Positions 43,851 to 52,663 of a DNA stretch of 64,000 nucleotides are shown here, one piece after another. The stretch is from contig NZ_KE384547.1 in NCBI RefSeq assembly GCF_000426625.1, forward strand, positions 1,162,986-1,226,985. Reading direction: 5' to 3'. The notes under the pieces were generated by a model. It ran no database searches, had not been told where the DNA came from, and saw only the letters and a list, made by a program, of their open reading frames with translations. This DNA is from Psychrilyobacter atlanticus DSM 19335 (lineage in GTDB: Bacteria > Fusobacteriota > Fusobacteriia > Fusobacteriales > Fusobacteriaceae). The translations under genes were made by a program, and so were the position numbers. Position 1 is the stretch's first letter; each line of letters starts with the position of its first letter.

Positions 43851-45098
43851 ATGTTATTAACCAATATATTAAAATTAATTTTAACAAGACGATGGAATCC
43901 CTTTATATTTTATAAACCTCAAAAAGAAGTAGAGTTGAAATACAATTCAGGTGAGATTGGTCTATATATCCATATTCCATTTTGTAAGTCAATATGTAGT
44001 TTTTGCCCCTATTTTAAGGTTTTATACAATGAAGATCTGGCGAATTTTTTTATAAATGCCCTGATAAAAGAGATAAAAATTGTTTCAGAGAGATACCCTA
44101 AAAAGATTACTTCAATATACTTTGGGGGAGGAACTCCAGCTTTATTAATTGAGAAATTGGGGAATGTTGTTACGGAAATAAGGAATAGTTTTGATGTTGA
44201 AAATAACTTCGCAATTGAACTACATCCAGACAATTTAGAAAACGAAATTTTGTCCCAGTTAAAGGAGAATGGATTCAATATGATAAGCATAGGGGTTCAA
44301 TCATTTTCTGAAAACTGTTTGAAAAATCTAGGGAGAGATAAAGAGAATATTGAAGAGAAATTAGAGAGAGTTAGAAAATTTCAATTTGATGTTGTTGACG
44401 TGGATCTGATCTTTGGAATCCCAGGACAAACTGAAGATGACTTGGAGTATGATTTTGACAAAGCAGTAGAGTTAGGAGCTACTCAGATATCAACATATCC
44501 ATTTATAGATTTTTCATACTCAAAAAATAAAAATAAACCTTTGGGGAGGAGTCAAAAGAAAAAAATGCTGAATAGACTGTCGGAGGTATCTGAAAAAAAT
44601 AATTTTGAGAGAACTTCAGTATGGACATTTGCTAAAAAAGGTTCATCAAAATACTCTTCGGTAACAAGGGATAGTTTTATAGGATTAGGACCAAGTGCGG
44701 CTTCTCTTGCAGACAATTTTTTTAAGGTGAATACTTTTTCTGTAGAAGAATATATAAAAAGCATAGAAATGGGGAAAAATCCAACTTGTTTAGTAATGAA
44801 ATTTGATTTTAGAACAAGAGCCGCATATTGGCTTTTTTGGAGTTGTTATAATATAGAGATAAATTCAGACTCATTTAATGAGTTATTTAATGAAACCTTA
44901 GCTGAAAAATATAGTTGGGAATTAAAGATCTTAGAGAAATTAAGATTTTTAGAAAAGTATCCCACTGGGTATAGGTTAACCGAAAGAGGTGCATATTACT
45001 TTCATCTAGTAGAACAGAAATATACACATCAGTATATCGATAAGACCTGGAGAATGGCTTTAGAAAATCCTTGGCCAGAAAAAATTGAACTTTATTAG
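43851..45098 (+). CDS. HemN/HemW-like radical SAM protein
   Basis: A 415-residue member of the coproporphyrinogen-dehydrogenase-like radical SAM family. IHIPFCKSICSFC gives the CxxxCxxC cluster. IYFGGGTPALL, SIGVQSFSENCLKNLGRD, VDLIFGIPGQTEDDLE and FIGLGPSAAS follow in HemN order. The C-terminal part after 330 is a winged-helix-like HemN_C region ending in a basic-aromatic tail. True HemN is about 450 residues and HemW about 380. The neighbour is another radical SAM protein rather than heme genes, so tetrapyrrole modification, heme breakdown (ChuW-like) or class C methyl transfer are all possible. Confidence 0.82.
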   Translation: MLLTNILKLILTRRWNPFIFYKPQKEVELKYNSGEIGLYIHIPFCKSICSFCPYFKVLYNEDLANFFINALIKEIKIVSERYPKKITSIYFGGGTPALLIEKLGNVVTEIRNSFDVENNFAIELHPDNLENEILSQLKENGFNMISIGVQSFSENCLKNLGRDKENIEEKLERVRKFQFDVVDVDLIFGIPGQTEDDLEYDFDKAVELGATQISTYPFIDFSYSKNKNKPLGRSQKKKMLNRLSEVSEKNNFERTSVWTFAKKGSSKYSSVTRDSFIGLGPSAASLADNFFKVNTFSVEEYIKSIEMGKNPTCLVMKFDFRTRAAYWLFWSCYNIEINSDSFNELFNETLAEKYSWELKILEKLRFLEKYPTGYRLTERGAYYFHLVEQKYTHQYIDKTWRMALENPWPEKIELY

Positions 45099-45253
45099 TA
45101 GTCAAAATAGACCTTATTAGCGTTATATTAAGACTGGTTATTTTCAAATGATTACTAAATTATCAATGGAATGGTTATATATCAGTTTATGTTGAATGAG
45201 AAAGGTAAAATTTGGTTATTCAAAAGGACAAAGAGAATATTAGGAATATAAAA

Positions 45254-45280
45254 AAGCAGATAGGTTTATCCTATCTGCTT
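45254..45280. terminator. Bidirectional terminator after the radical SAM pair
   Basis: Perfect 11-bp stem AAGCAGATAGG / CCTATCTGCTT with loop TTTAT between convergent genes. Confidence 0.85.
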
Positions 45281-45329
45281 CTACTTTTAAATTTTTAAAA
45301 ATAATATTAAATAACCATTACGCGAGTGA

Positions 45330-46196
45330 TCAATTAAACATATTTTCAATCATAGTTTCAAATATATTTGAAACTACAGGAGCTACATTTATACTAATCA
45401 TCCACTCATTACCATATAATTCATTTTGTTCAAGATAGTAGTTAACCTCAAGATCAAACTTCCATGGCCTTCCATTGATGATAGCGGTTTTTGTTATAGT
45501 TGCGTTTATTGGTACATCCCACTGTTCATTTTCCCAGTCATATGCAAATTTAGGTGTTGAACCTACTCCCCAACCTTCTCCTAGGAATTTCATACAAAAT
45601 ACCTGGGTTGTCGATGTAGAAATAGAAGTATCACCGCTTCCACCAGTATCCCAACGGTGATTAGGTAGTATCCCCACTAAATTTTCATTTGTTATTTTAG
45701 CTATTAACACTTCAGGACCAAAGGCAAATTTGTTCTGAGTAAATTCATTACTTCCGGTAGGCAGCTGACCTATAATACCACCAGCATAAAGTATCCCGTT
45801 TGGATTATTGACTGCATAAACTAAATCAAATCCCAGATCTCCAACACCACTTTCAGAGTGTATTCTACCGTCGGAGCCAGGACTACCCTGATCTAAATAA
45901 AGTGGAATAGCAGGTCTAAAAAGTATCTTATTACCATTATCTAATTTAAAAGGTAAGGTTGGTTGAAATAAAACTAAAGAACTGTTATGAGAGTCTGCTC
46001 CTGGAAGATCCCCACTCATATCCCTATATTGAAATTTAAACTTTAAACTTGCCAAAGAAGTATTAGGGTTTGATAGTTCCCTGGTCACTTTAGCAGCATC
46101 TTTTAAGTTAACCTCTTCATTAGGAGCGCCCGAAAGTTCTCCAGCAAAAAGACAGGTATTAAGTAACGATAAAAGAACTATAATTTTTTTTTTCAC
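45330..46196 (-). CDS. Outer-membrane beta-barrel protein, MetA-pathway/transporter-like
   Basis: A 288-residue exported protein. The signal peptide is MKKKIIVLLSLLNTCLFAG with likely cleavage before or near Glu20. The mature part alternates polar and hydrophobic residues in short strands (SSLVLFQPTLPF, GDLGFDLVYAV, ILYAGGIIGQLPTG, KFAFGPEVLIAKI) as in outer-membrane barrels of the Phenol_MetA_deg type, often misnamed neuromedin U. Transport of a small hydrophobic or organic compound is possible. The start is GTG at 46196 with GGAGAGTG upstream. No close operon partner. Confidence 0.7.
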   Translation of the reverse strand: MKKKIIVLLSLLNTCLFAGELSGAPNEEVNLKDAAKVTRELSNPNTSLASLKFKFQYRDMSGDLPGADSHNSSLVLFQPTLPFKLDNGNKILFRPAIPLYLDQGSPGSDGRIHSESGVGDLGFDLVYAVNNPNGILYAGGIIGQLPTGSNEFTQNKFAFGPEVLIAKITNENLVGILPNHRWDTGGSGDTSISTSTTQVFCMKFLGEGWGVGSTPKFAYDWENEQWDVPINATITKTAIINGRPWKFDLEVNYYLEQNELYGNEWMISINVAPVVSNIFETMIENMFN

Positions 46197-46214
46197 AATA
46201 AATCACTCTCCATT

Positions 46215-46275
46215 TTTTTATACTAAAAAAACATTTACACAAATACACAAATTTTTATACTAAAAAAAACATTTA
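46215..46275. repeat. Short tandem direct repeat
   Basis: The unit TTTTTATACTAAAAAAA followed by CATTTA occurs at 46215-46237 and again at 46252-46275 (one extra A), upstream of the outer-membrane protein gene. The two copies are 37 bases apart. Confidence 0.65.
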
Positions 46276-46332
46276 TCCCAATCCAAAGACTTAACTTTAA
46301 ACCTTCAAATGGTTTATTCCCTAGTGTTTTCC

Positions 46333-47517
46333 TTAACTTGCTAATTCAGTGATTCGTTTCACAACTGTGTTTCTAGCAATAATTAATCCAAGAATTTCAG
46401 TAATCAACATTGCTGCTAATACCATTGACAAGGTTTGTTCAGAGACAATTCCGTCTTTATACGCAAATGCTATAAATGTCAATGCAAGACCTGCTTGAGG
46501 CAACATTAGTTTACCTAGCATACTAACGTCCTTTCTAGTGCCTTTAACTAACATACTACCTGCTTTGTATCCGATTCTACGAGAAGTGATTCTTGATACT
46601 GTGTAAGCAATCGAAATTGCCAAGGTAGAAACGTTAGCTAAAAGCATAACATTCAATTTCATACCTAAATCAACCATAAAAAAAAGAATACAGACATTAA
46701 TGATTTTTTGAAATCCTTGTTCCATCACAACAAATTTTTGTGGCATTTTTTTTATCATCATATTAACAAAGGTGATGCCGGCTACAGTTAAAGTGATTAA
46801 TAAATCAATTGTTAATAATTTAGTCCCAGCTAACAACAAAATAGTGCATATTATAGTATAAATTAGTGGGGCTACTTTATCACTTACCTTTCCTACTAGA
46901 AATAACAGAACAAAACCTGATACGATACCATATATTAATGAAGTTGTCATGATGATAAATGGTATAGCGATGCCTCCTGAACCCGTTAACAAATTCTTAA
47001 CAATACCAAAGATAAGCAATACCAAAACAAGATTCATAAACATAGTTGGCAACAAGCGTGCTTTTATTTTTTCTTCTAAACCTTGCATGGCCATAATAAT
47101 CGTAGCTACAGAAGTGCCACCTCCAATTATGCCCAATATTATTGCTTCACTCATAGGCATACCAAATGCACGCATAACACCAAAAACAATTGAAAAGGTG
47201 ATTGCAATCTCAATAAGTGCTATGGATATTGAACTTTTAAAGTTTGATTTTATTATACTTAATCTAACATCCTTTGTCAGTAAAAAACCAAGTGGTGAAA
47301 GAGCCAATACATATATAATTTTGTACAAAGGAATTGACATTAATTTATCTGGTGTTAACCATTCAATATTGAGTAGCCTTCCTATCGTTCCCAATACTAT
47401 TCCTCCAATTAATATCCCCGCAATCGCAGGTAATTTAGTAGCGCCTGCCAGTTTAGTAAATACAACACCAGTCAAAACCATAACCACAATAACTGATAAC
47501 AATAAAATAAGTTCCAT
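46333..47517 (-). CDS. CPA2-family cation:proton antiporter (Kef type)
   Basis: A 394-residue inner-membrane exchanger with about 12 transmembrane helices and no cytoplasmic RCK domain. Features are LSVIVVMVLTGVVFTKLAGATKLPAIAGILIGGIVLG (two adjacent parts), ALSPLGFLLTKDVRLS and GIIGGGTSVATIIMAMQGL. Substrates in the family are Na+ or K+. It follows the ketopantoate-reductase-like gene on the same strand by 115 bases, divergent from a TetR gene that probably controls both. Confidence 0.87.
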   Translation of the reverse strand: MELILLLSVIVVMVLTGVVFTKLAGATKLPAIAGILIGGIVLGTIGRLLNIEWLTPDKLMSIPLYKIIYVLALSPLGFLLTKDVRLSIIKSNFKSSISIALIEIAITFSIVFGVMRAFGMPMSEAIILGIIGGGTSVATIIMAMQGLEEKIKARLLPTMFMNLVLVLLIFGIVKNLLTGSGGIAIPFIIMTTSLIYGIVSGFVLLFLVGKVSDKVAPLIYTIICTILLLAGTKLLTIDLLITLTVAGITFVNMMIKKMPQKFVVMEQGFQKIINVCILFFMVDLGMKLNVMLLANVSTLAISIAYTVSRITSRRIGYKAGSMLVKGTRKDVSMLGKLMLPQAGLALTFIAFAYKDGIVSEQTLSMVLAAMLITEILGLIIARNTVVKRITELAS

Positions 47518-47547
47518 GTATCCCCCCTGTTAATGCCTCTTTATAAT

Positions 47548-47583
47548 AAGAAATTCCCGAGTACACAAATTCGGGAACTTCTT
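47548..47583 (-). other. Hairpin between the reductase and antiporter genes
   Basis: AAGAAATTCCCGA and TCGGGAACTTCTT pair with one mismatch around a 10-base loop. No T-run follows on the minus strand, so it may be an mRNA-processing or attenuation hairpin rather than a full terminator. Confidence 0.4.
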
Positions 47584-47632
47584 ATAAATAATTTATTAAA
47601 AGATATTCTTTTATTTATATAAATAGTTATAT

Positions 47633-48562
47633 CTAAAACTGTAGTTCATAAGAATTTTGAATAATTGACATTAATTTGACTATTGTTTCATTAACTGGAA
47701 CTGGTACATTGAATTTTTTTCCTTCTTTTGCTACCGCTCCATTGATTGATTCAATTTCAGTTAATCGTTTATTCATAGCATCCTGAGCCATAGAAGGATA
47801 GTGTGCTCCCACTTTAGGAAGTTGTATTTTTATGAATCCCATGATTTTATCATAATCTAAGGAAATTTTCTTTGCACGAGCTACAGCAACAATTTCTCTA
47901 AGTATATCTTCTACTAATGCCATTCCTTCATTGTGACCGATGAAATCACCAGCTTTTAATCTAGTTAATGCACAAGCAGCGTTGAAACATCCGTTTATAG
48001 CTAATTTCCCCCAAATATCCTCTTCAACATCCATAGATAATATTGCATTTACACCAGATTTTGCAAATGTATTTACTATATTTTCTACTTTATGATCTAC
48101 TGTACCATTCAAAGGTTTGATTTTAATAACACCATCTAACAAATGGCATTTGATGTGTCCAGGTCCTTTTAAATCGCTTCCAACTTCACAAATTCCAAAC
48201 ATTATTTGATTATTATCCACAACTTCACTGATTATTTCTACATTTCCAAGACCATTTTGCAATGCAAGAACCGTAGTATCTTCATCAATCATTGGAAGTG
48301 CTTCTCTTATAGACTTAGACAAGTAATTACTTTTAGATAAAAGGATAACAAAATCTACAGTGCCCACTTCTTTAGGATCAACAGTTGCATTAATATCAAT
48401 ATACTCATCACCACTGCTATCACTCATTAAAAGACCTTCTTTTTTTACTTTATCCATATGTTCTTTCCAAGGATCTACCAACCATACTTCTTCTCCAGCT
48501 TTTCTTAGTAAGCCTCCAAACAAGCATCCCATTGCGCCAGCACCCATAATTGCTATTTTCAT
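47633..48562 (-). CDS. Ketopantoate reductase family (ApbA/PanE-like)
   Basis: A 309-residue NADP-dependent reductase. The N-terminus MKIAIMGAGAMGCLFGGLLRKAGE is the typical PanE nucleotide-binding start, and LALQNGLGN and WGKLAINGCFNAACALTR include the catalytic lysine and asparagine regions. I moved the start to the ATG at 48562, preceded by AAAAGGAG; the longer frame to 48604 adds an unrelated peptide. Genuine pantothenate synthesis is possible, but the link with a cation antiporter and a TetR regulator suggests a specialised relative acting on another 2-oxo acid. Confidence 0.8.
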   Translation of the reverse strand: MKIAIMGAGAMGCLFGGLLRKAGEEVWLVDPWKEHMDKVKKEGLLMSDSSGDEYIDINATVDPKEVGTVDFVILLSKSNYLSKSIREALPMIDEDTTVLALQNGLGNVEIISEVVDNNQIMFGICEVGSDLKGPGHIKCHLLDGVIKIKPLNGTVDHKVENIVNTFAKSGVNAILSMDVEEDIWGKLAINGCFNAACALTRLKAGDFIGHNEGMALVEDILREIVAVARAKKISLDYDKIMGFIKIQLPKVGAHYPSMAQDAMNKRLTEIESINGAVAKEGKKFNVPVPVNETIVKLMSIIQNSYELQF

Positions 48563-48653
48563 AATTTCACCACTCCTTTTTTTAAAATGCTGAATCATAT
48601 TCACCGAACTTGATTCGATAAAACTTTAACACATTGTGAATAGATTGTCAACA

Positions 48654-48700
48654 TTGTTTTCCCCAACTGTGAATGATATAATAAATAAATAAATAAATAA
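48654..48700 (+). promoter_or_regulatory. TetR gene promoter with five ATAA repeats in the leader
   Basis: TTGTTT (48654) and TATAAT (48677-48682) with 17-base spacing, followed by five copies of ATAA (48681-48700). TGTGAAT occurs twice nearby (around 48636 and 48669), with ATTCAC at about 48599, which could be repressor half-sites. Confidence 0.5.
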
Positions 48701-48719
48701 TGATCAAAAGAGGTGTACT

Positions 48720-49313
48720 ATGAAACAACTAACTAACCGTCAAAAACAAGCTATTAATACGAGATTAAAAATTATAGATGCAGGAATTGATCTTTTTAAA
48801 TATTCTGACTTCGGGGATGTAAAAATAAAAGACATATGTGAAAAAGCGAATATATCTGTTGGTACTTTTTATCATCATTTTCAATCTAAAGAAGACGTTA
48901 TAAAAGTTAGTTATGAAAAAATAGATTCATTGTTGAAAGACAAATATAAAGATATAAAGTTTGAAGATACTTTTAAGACTATTTATTCTTTAATTGAAGA
49001 ATCATCGCAAATAACAATATCTTATGGCTACAAGCTTACAACGCATGTTTATTCGACCCAATTAACAATTGATAGTAAATATATTTTAGATGAGAACCGC
49101 TATCTCTATAAATGTTTAAATGAAACCTTGGAAAACGGTCTGAATAAAAAAGAAATTATATCTAGTCTAACCTCTAAAGAAATCACTGATATGATAATGA
49201 GATTAACAAGAGGTGTCACTTTTGATTGGTGTTTACATGAAGGGAATTATAATTTAATCGAACGTACTCTTAAAGATTTAGAGCTTATGCTCACTAATTT
49301 TAAGTTTTTATAA
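48720..49313 (+). CDS. TetR/AcrR-family repressor
   Basis: A 197-residue regulator. The N-terminal helix-turn-helix is clear (INTRLKIIDAGIDLFKY, then DICEKANISVGTFYHHFQSKEDVIKV). The C-terminal ligand domain is diverse, as usual. It is divergent from the ketopantoate-reductase-like and CPA2 antiporter genes, the classic arrangement for a local repressor; the inducer is unknown. GAGGTG precedes the ATG. Confidence 0.92.
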   Translation: MKQLTNRQKQAINTRLKIIDAGIDLFKYSDFGDVKIKDICEKANISVGTFYHHFQSKEDVIKVSYEKIDSLLKDKYKDIKFEDTFKTIYSLIEESSQITISYGYKLTTHVYSTQLTIDSKYILDENRYLYKCLNETLENGLNKKEIISSLTSKEITDMIMRLTRGVTFDWCLHEGNYNLIERTLKDLELMLTNFKFL

Positions 49314-49459
49314 ATTAATTTAAATATTTGAAGATTTCCTTTATTCTCATAAAAATCAGATCTTTGAAGTTGCATTTCGTTTGCCGTTAAGCCTCAAACG
49401 CTTGGGTAAGTACTGACAAAAATGGTTTTTGAAATAAATTTGAAATATGAGGTGGGGAA

Positions 49460-49960
49460 ATGGAGAAAGAAAAATTTACTATTCCGGCAGTAAGAGGAAT
49501 AATAGAGGATAATATAGATGGGGAAGATGTTATCTTGATACAAAAAAGATTTAAGGATTCCAAAGATGGAAATGGATTATTAGAGATACCGGCAGGAAAA
49601 ATAAGGGAATTTGAAGATATATTTACATGTTTAAGAAGGGAGATCAGGGAAGAGACTGGTTTAGAGGTTATAAAAATTGTAGGGGAAGACGAAGCTGTTA
49701 AAGTAGTAGAAAATGGATATTGTGTTTTAAACTATGAGTCTTTTAGTACTTCTCAAAATATAGGTGGAGAATACCCTGTAATGGTGCAGATCTTTCTCTG
49801 TAAAGCTAAAGGGGAGCTTCTTAGATCTTCCAACGAATCTCAAGAAATTCAATGGATTTCATTGAAGGTATTAAAAGAAAAGTTGGAAAGATCTCAAAGT
49901 GATTTTTATCCAATGCATATCAGTGCATTAAAAAAATATCTTAAGATGAAGAATGTTTAG
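49460..49960 (+). CDS. NUDIX hydrolase
   Basis: A 166-residue hydrolase with a complete Nudix box GX5EX7REUXEEXGU in GKIREFEDIFTCLRREIREETGL. It resembles ADP-ribose pyrophosphatase-type enzymes that open nucleotide-sugar diphosphates, with an ILIQKRF-type first strand and the PAGK start of the box. Exact substrate unknown. GAGGTGGGG precedes the ATG. Convergent with the DMT permease gene, only 9 bases apart. Confidence 0.9.
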   Translation: MEKEKFTIPAVRGIIEDNIDGEDVILIQKRFKDSKDGNGLLEIPAGKIREFEDIFTCLRREIREETGLEVIKIVGEDEAVKVVENGYCVLNYESFSTSQNIGGEYPVMVQIFLCKAKGELLRSSNESQEIQWISLKVLKEKLERSQSDFYPMHISALKKYLKMKNV

Positions 49961-49969
49961 TTAAAAAAT

Positions 49970-50869
49970 CTAATATTTTGTTTTAAAGATATTTTTCCCC
50001 CTGGGGATTTCTATTTTGGATATGACTATCCCTCCTAATAATATAACAATACCAATTATATTTACAGCCAAAAGATATTCTTTTAAGAAAAAATGACCGA
50101 TAATGGCAGCTGCTGGAAGTTCTACCAGACTGATTATACTTGCTTTTGTAGGTGTGATAAATTTAAGTGACATAGAATAAATAGTATAAGAAAAAACTGT
50201 GGGAATCAGCCCTAATAAGATTGAAAAAATAATAGTATTGAGACTGAATGTTTTTAAAAGTATTTTTATATCCAGCATAGGAAATGTAAAAATAGACCCT
50301 ATTAGAAAACTATACATAAGAATCCCTGTAAAATTAAAATTTTCGGGGATTTTTTTTCTTAATATAGGAAAAGATCCAAAGGCTAATGCCGATAACAGTC
50401 CCACAAGAAGACCTGCTCCATTGGTTTGCAGCTTAGAAAAATCTCCTCCTGTTACAACAAGAGATGCCCCATAAAGAGCTAAAAATAAAGCTAAACCTTT
50501 GAATAAAGTTATTTTTTCAGAGAAAAAGATTCTGGATAGAAGTGCTGTAAAAAGCGGTCCCAAACATACCATCATTATTCCAACTGTTGTAGATGTCATA
50601 GAAATACATTTATACATGGCTAAACTCATGGTTCCCTGACTTATAATTCCAATTAAAATGGCATGTTTTAATTCTTTTTTTTCTATTCTCACTTTTCCTT
50701 TATCCGTCATGAAATAAAAAAGAAACATGATTAAAAATGCAAAAAATAATCTCAAGAAAGCTACTTCAAAGGGACCAATACCTGTTTTTCCCAGAAAGTA
50801 GGAGATAATCCCGATTGTTCCCCATCCAACACCTGCTAAAAATGCTAGAGTATATCCATTTTTTCCCAT
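49970..50869 (-). CDS. DMT-superfamily permease (EamA)
   Basis: A 299-residue inner-membrane protein with ten hydrophobic helices arranged as two EamA repeats. WGTIGIISYFLGKTGIGPFEVAFLR (read as two parts) is a typical EamA start, and STTVGIMMVCLGPLFTALL marks the end of the first repeat. Such proteins export amino acids, nucleotides or other metabolites; the substrate is not predictable. GAGGAGATGGG precedes the ATG. Confidence 0.9.
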   Translation of the reverse strand: MGKNGYTLAFLAGVGWGTIGIISYFLGKTGIGPFEVAFLRLFFAFLIMFLFYFMTDKGKVRIEKKELKHAILIGIISQGTMSLAMYKCISMTSTTVGIMMVCLGPLFTALLSRIFFSEKITLFKGLALFLALYGASLVVTGGDFSKLQTNGAGLLVGLLSALAFGSFPILRKKIPENFNFTGILMYSFLIGSIFTFPMLDIKILLKTFSLNTIIFSILLGLIPTVFSYTIYSMSLKFITPTKASIISLVELPAAAIIGHFFLKEYLLAVNIIGIVILLGGIVISKIEIPRGKNIFKTKY

Positions 50870-51088
50870 CTCCTCGCCTCCTTTGGTTATATCTGATTTA
50901 GATGCAGTTGTTTAAATTTATTAAGTTTGGATTATTTATATAGATTTTTAAATATTTTTTGTGAACCAACAGAGGAAATTAAGTTATTCAAAAATTAACT
51001 ATTAGTAAAACTATACTTCTAATAATAACTATTAGCAAGAAAAAAATAACATTTTACATATAATCGACTTCATAAGAAATAATAAAAA

Positions 51089-51114
51089 AAGAAGTCATTT
51101 TAAAATGACTTCTT
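51089..51114 (-). terminator. Terminator after the sulfurtransferase gene
   Basis: A 26-bp continuous palindrome starting AAGAAGTCATTTTAAAATG, between convergent flanks with A/T runs. Confidence 0.8.
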
Positions 51115-51141
51115 AATTTATTACTATTCCAAAACTAAATT

Positions 51142-51969
51142 TTAATTTTCATCTTTAGTTTCAATGGAGTTCTCAGGGTAACTTGTCCAGTCTGAATAAC
51201 TTCCTATGTATACTTTTCCATTGGAGAAAAATTCACTGTAAACTGCATAGTCTAAAGATGCATTTACCCCGGATCCACATGAAAATACTATATTTTTTAA
51301 GCTGTCCAGTCTCCTAAAAATTTCATTTAACTCATCAACGGATTTTATCTTCCCATCCTTTAATAATGATTTGGAATCTATAGAGAGAGCTGTAGGGAGA
51401 TGTCCCGGCTTAGAATAAAAAGGTTCATTTTGCCCTAAATATCTTTCATAAGATCTGCACTCTACTAGGGAGATCTCTTTATCTATTATTGCTTCTTTAA
51501 CTTCATCGATATCAACATAGAGATTATTTTGAATTTCAAAATCATACGTGCTTATTGTAGGAAATGGAGTTATATCACTAGTAACGTTTCCATTTTCTTT
51601 TATCCATTCTGGATATCCTCCATCTAATATTTTAACATCCTCATGGCCAATATATTTAAACATCCAGAAAGCTCTGGCTGCTGTAACCATCTCCTCATCG
51701 TATACGACGATAGAGCTCTCTTTTGTTATTCCCAGTCTTTCTATCTTTTGAATGAATCTATCCATCTCAGGAAGAGGTCTGGAACCCCCGTGTTCTTTTT
51801 TATCTCCTGCTAAATCTCTGTCCAGATCTATAAAAAAAGAACCATCGATGTGCTCTTCATTATATTTTTTTTGTCCGTACTCCGAATTATGTAGATCAAA
51901 TCTTACGTCTAAGATTACTACGTCTTTTAAATTTTCTTTTAATTGATTTACACTTATAAAATTTTTCAT
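51142..51969 (-). CDS. sseA: Sulfurtransferase with two rhodanese domains
   Basis: A 275-residue protein with an inactive N-terminal and an active C-terminal rhodanese domain. The catalytic cysteine is C231 in FSCGSGVNASL. The loop CGSGVxA is the form found in 3-mercaptopyruvate sulfurtransferases, while thiosulfate enzymes have CRxGVTA, so mercaptopyruvate is the favoured donor. Other landmarks are VVILDVRFDLHN, LDGGYPEW and PGHLPTALSID. Functions include cysteine catabolism and persulfide supply. GGAGG lies before the ATG. Confidence 0.92.
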   Translation of the reverse strand: MKNFISVNQLKENLKDVVILDVRFDLHNSEYGQKKYNEEHIDGSFFIDLDRDLAGDKKEHGGSRPLPEMDRFIQKIERLGITKESSIVVYDEEMVTAARAFWMFKYIGHEDVKILDGGYPEWIKENGNVTSDITPFPTISTYDFEIQNNLYVDIDEVKEAIIDKEISLVECRSYERYLGQNEPFYSKPGHLPTALSIDSKSLLKDGKIKSVDELNEIFRRLDSLKNIVFSCGSGVNASLDYAVYSEFFSNGKVYIGSYSDWTSYPENSIETKDEN

Positions 51970-52242
51970 TTTAAAGCCTCCTGTAAATATTTATATATTT
52001 TTTTAGTGATTTTTATAAAAACTACCTAATAATATACCATAGATAGAAAAAAAAGACCTGTTTTTTCATATAATGAATCTATCAGATAATATTTTAAAAA
52101 CACTCCATTAATTTTTTTGTCTAAGATATCTACATATTTGAGATTTTTAGCTATAATCTCTCCTTCTTCTAACTTATTGATGAGTTTATACAGAGTAGAG
52201 TTATTCATAAATTAAATTTTGGAATAAACGATTTATAATATC
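51970..52242. other. Spacer between sulfurtransferase and arsenic operon
   Basis: A 60-codon minus-strand frame at 52026-52208 has no ribosome binding site and does not resemble a known protein. No hairpin or repeat of note was seen until the ars promoter. Confidence 0.4.
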
Positions 52243-52294
52243 TTGACTTTTATCAAAAAAAAAAGTAGTATATGATTATATAATCATATACTAC
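52243..52294 (+). promoter_or_regulatory. ars operon promoter and 30-bp palindromic operator
   Basis: TTGACT (52243-52248) and TAGTAT (52266-52271) are spaced by 17 bases. A perfect 30-bp palindrome covers 52265-52294, with each half GTAGTATATGATTAT, overlapping the -10 element and the start of transcription. The ribosome binding site begins right after it. This is the expected place for ArsR to bind. Confidence 0.8.
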
Positions 52295-52305
52295 AGGAGG
52301 AAAGT

Positions 52306-52626
52306 ATGGAAATAATAGATATATTAAAACTGATTGCAGATAAAAATAGATTGAGAATATTAAATATACTGTACAATAAAAATAAAACCTGTGTCTGTAT
52401 ATTGGAAGAGATATTGGAGCTTAACCAGTCGAACCTTTCCAGGCATCTCAACAGACTAAAAAAAGCAGGAATAATTGTAGGAGAAAAAAGAGTTCAATGG
52501 GTTGATTACAGAATATCTGAAAAGTTTCTAGAAGAAAATTATTTTGTAAAAGAAATATTAGAGGAAAGATTAGATGGGGGAATATTTTTGGAAGATCTGG
52601 AAAAAACTAAAGATTTAAAATGTTAA
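52306..52626 (+). CDS. arsR: ArsR-family arsenic-responsive repressor
   Basis: A 106-residue winged-helix repressor. Cys29 and Cys31 in KTCVCILEE match the metalloid site of the ELCVCDL type at the start of the recognition region, followed by LNQSNLSRHLNRLKKAGII. As(III) binding would release it from the palindrome just upstream. AGGAGG precedes the ATG. First gene of the arsR-acr3-arsC-like operon. Confidence 0.93.
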   Translation: MEIIDILKLIADKNRLRILNILYNKNKTCVCILEEILELNQSNLSRHLNRLKKAGIIVGEKRVQWVDYRISEKFLEENYFVKEILEERLDGGIFLEDLEKTKDLKC

Positions 52627-52663
52627 GACAGAGATATATATAATTATATTAGGGGGAAAAGGA

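Noticed and set aside
46949-47533. 194-codon plus-strand ORF
   Set aside because: Lies fully opposite the CPA2 antiporter gene and reads as the antisense shadow of its membrane helices; no ribosome binding site.
48681-48700. Short repeats here and at 46215-46275 as a CRISPR array
   Set aside because: Units are too short or only two copies, no spacers of regular length and no cas genes in the window.
52026-52208. 60-codon minus-strand ORF between the sulfurtransferase and arsR
   Set aside because: No ribosome binding site, low-complexity composition, and no resemblance to a known protein; probably chance.
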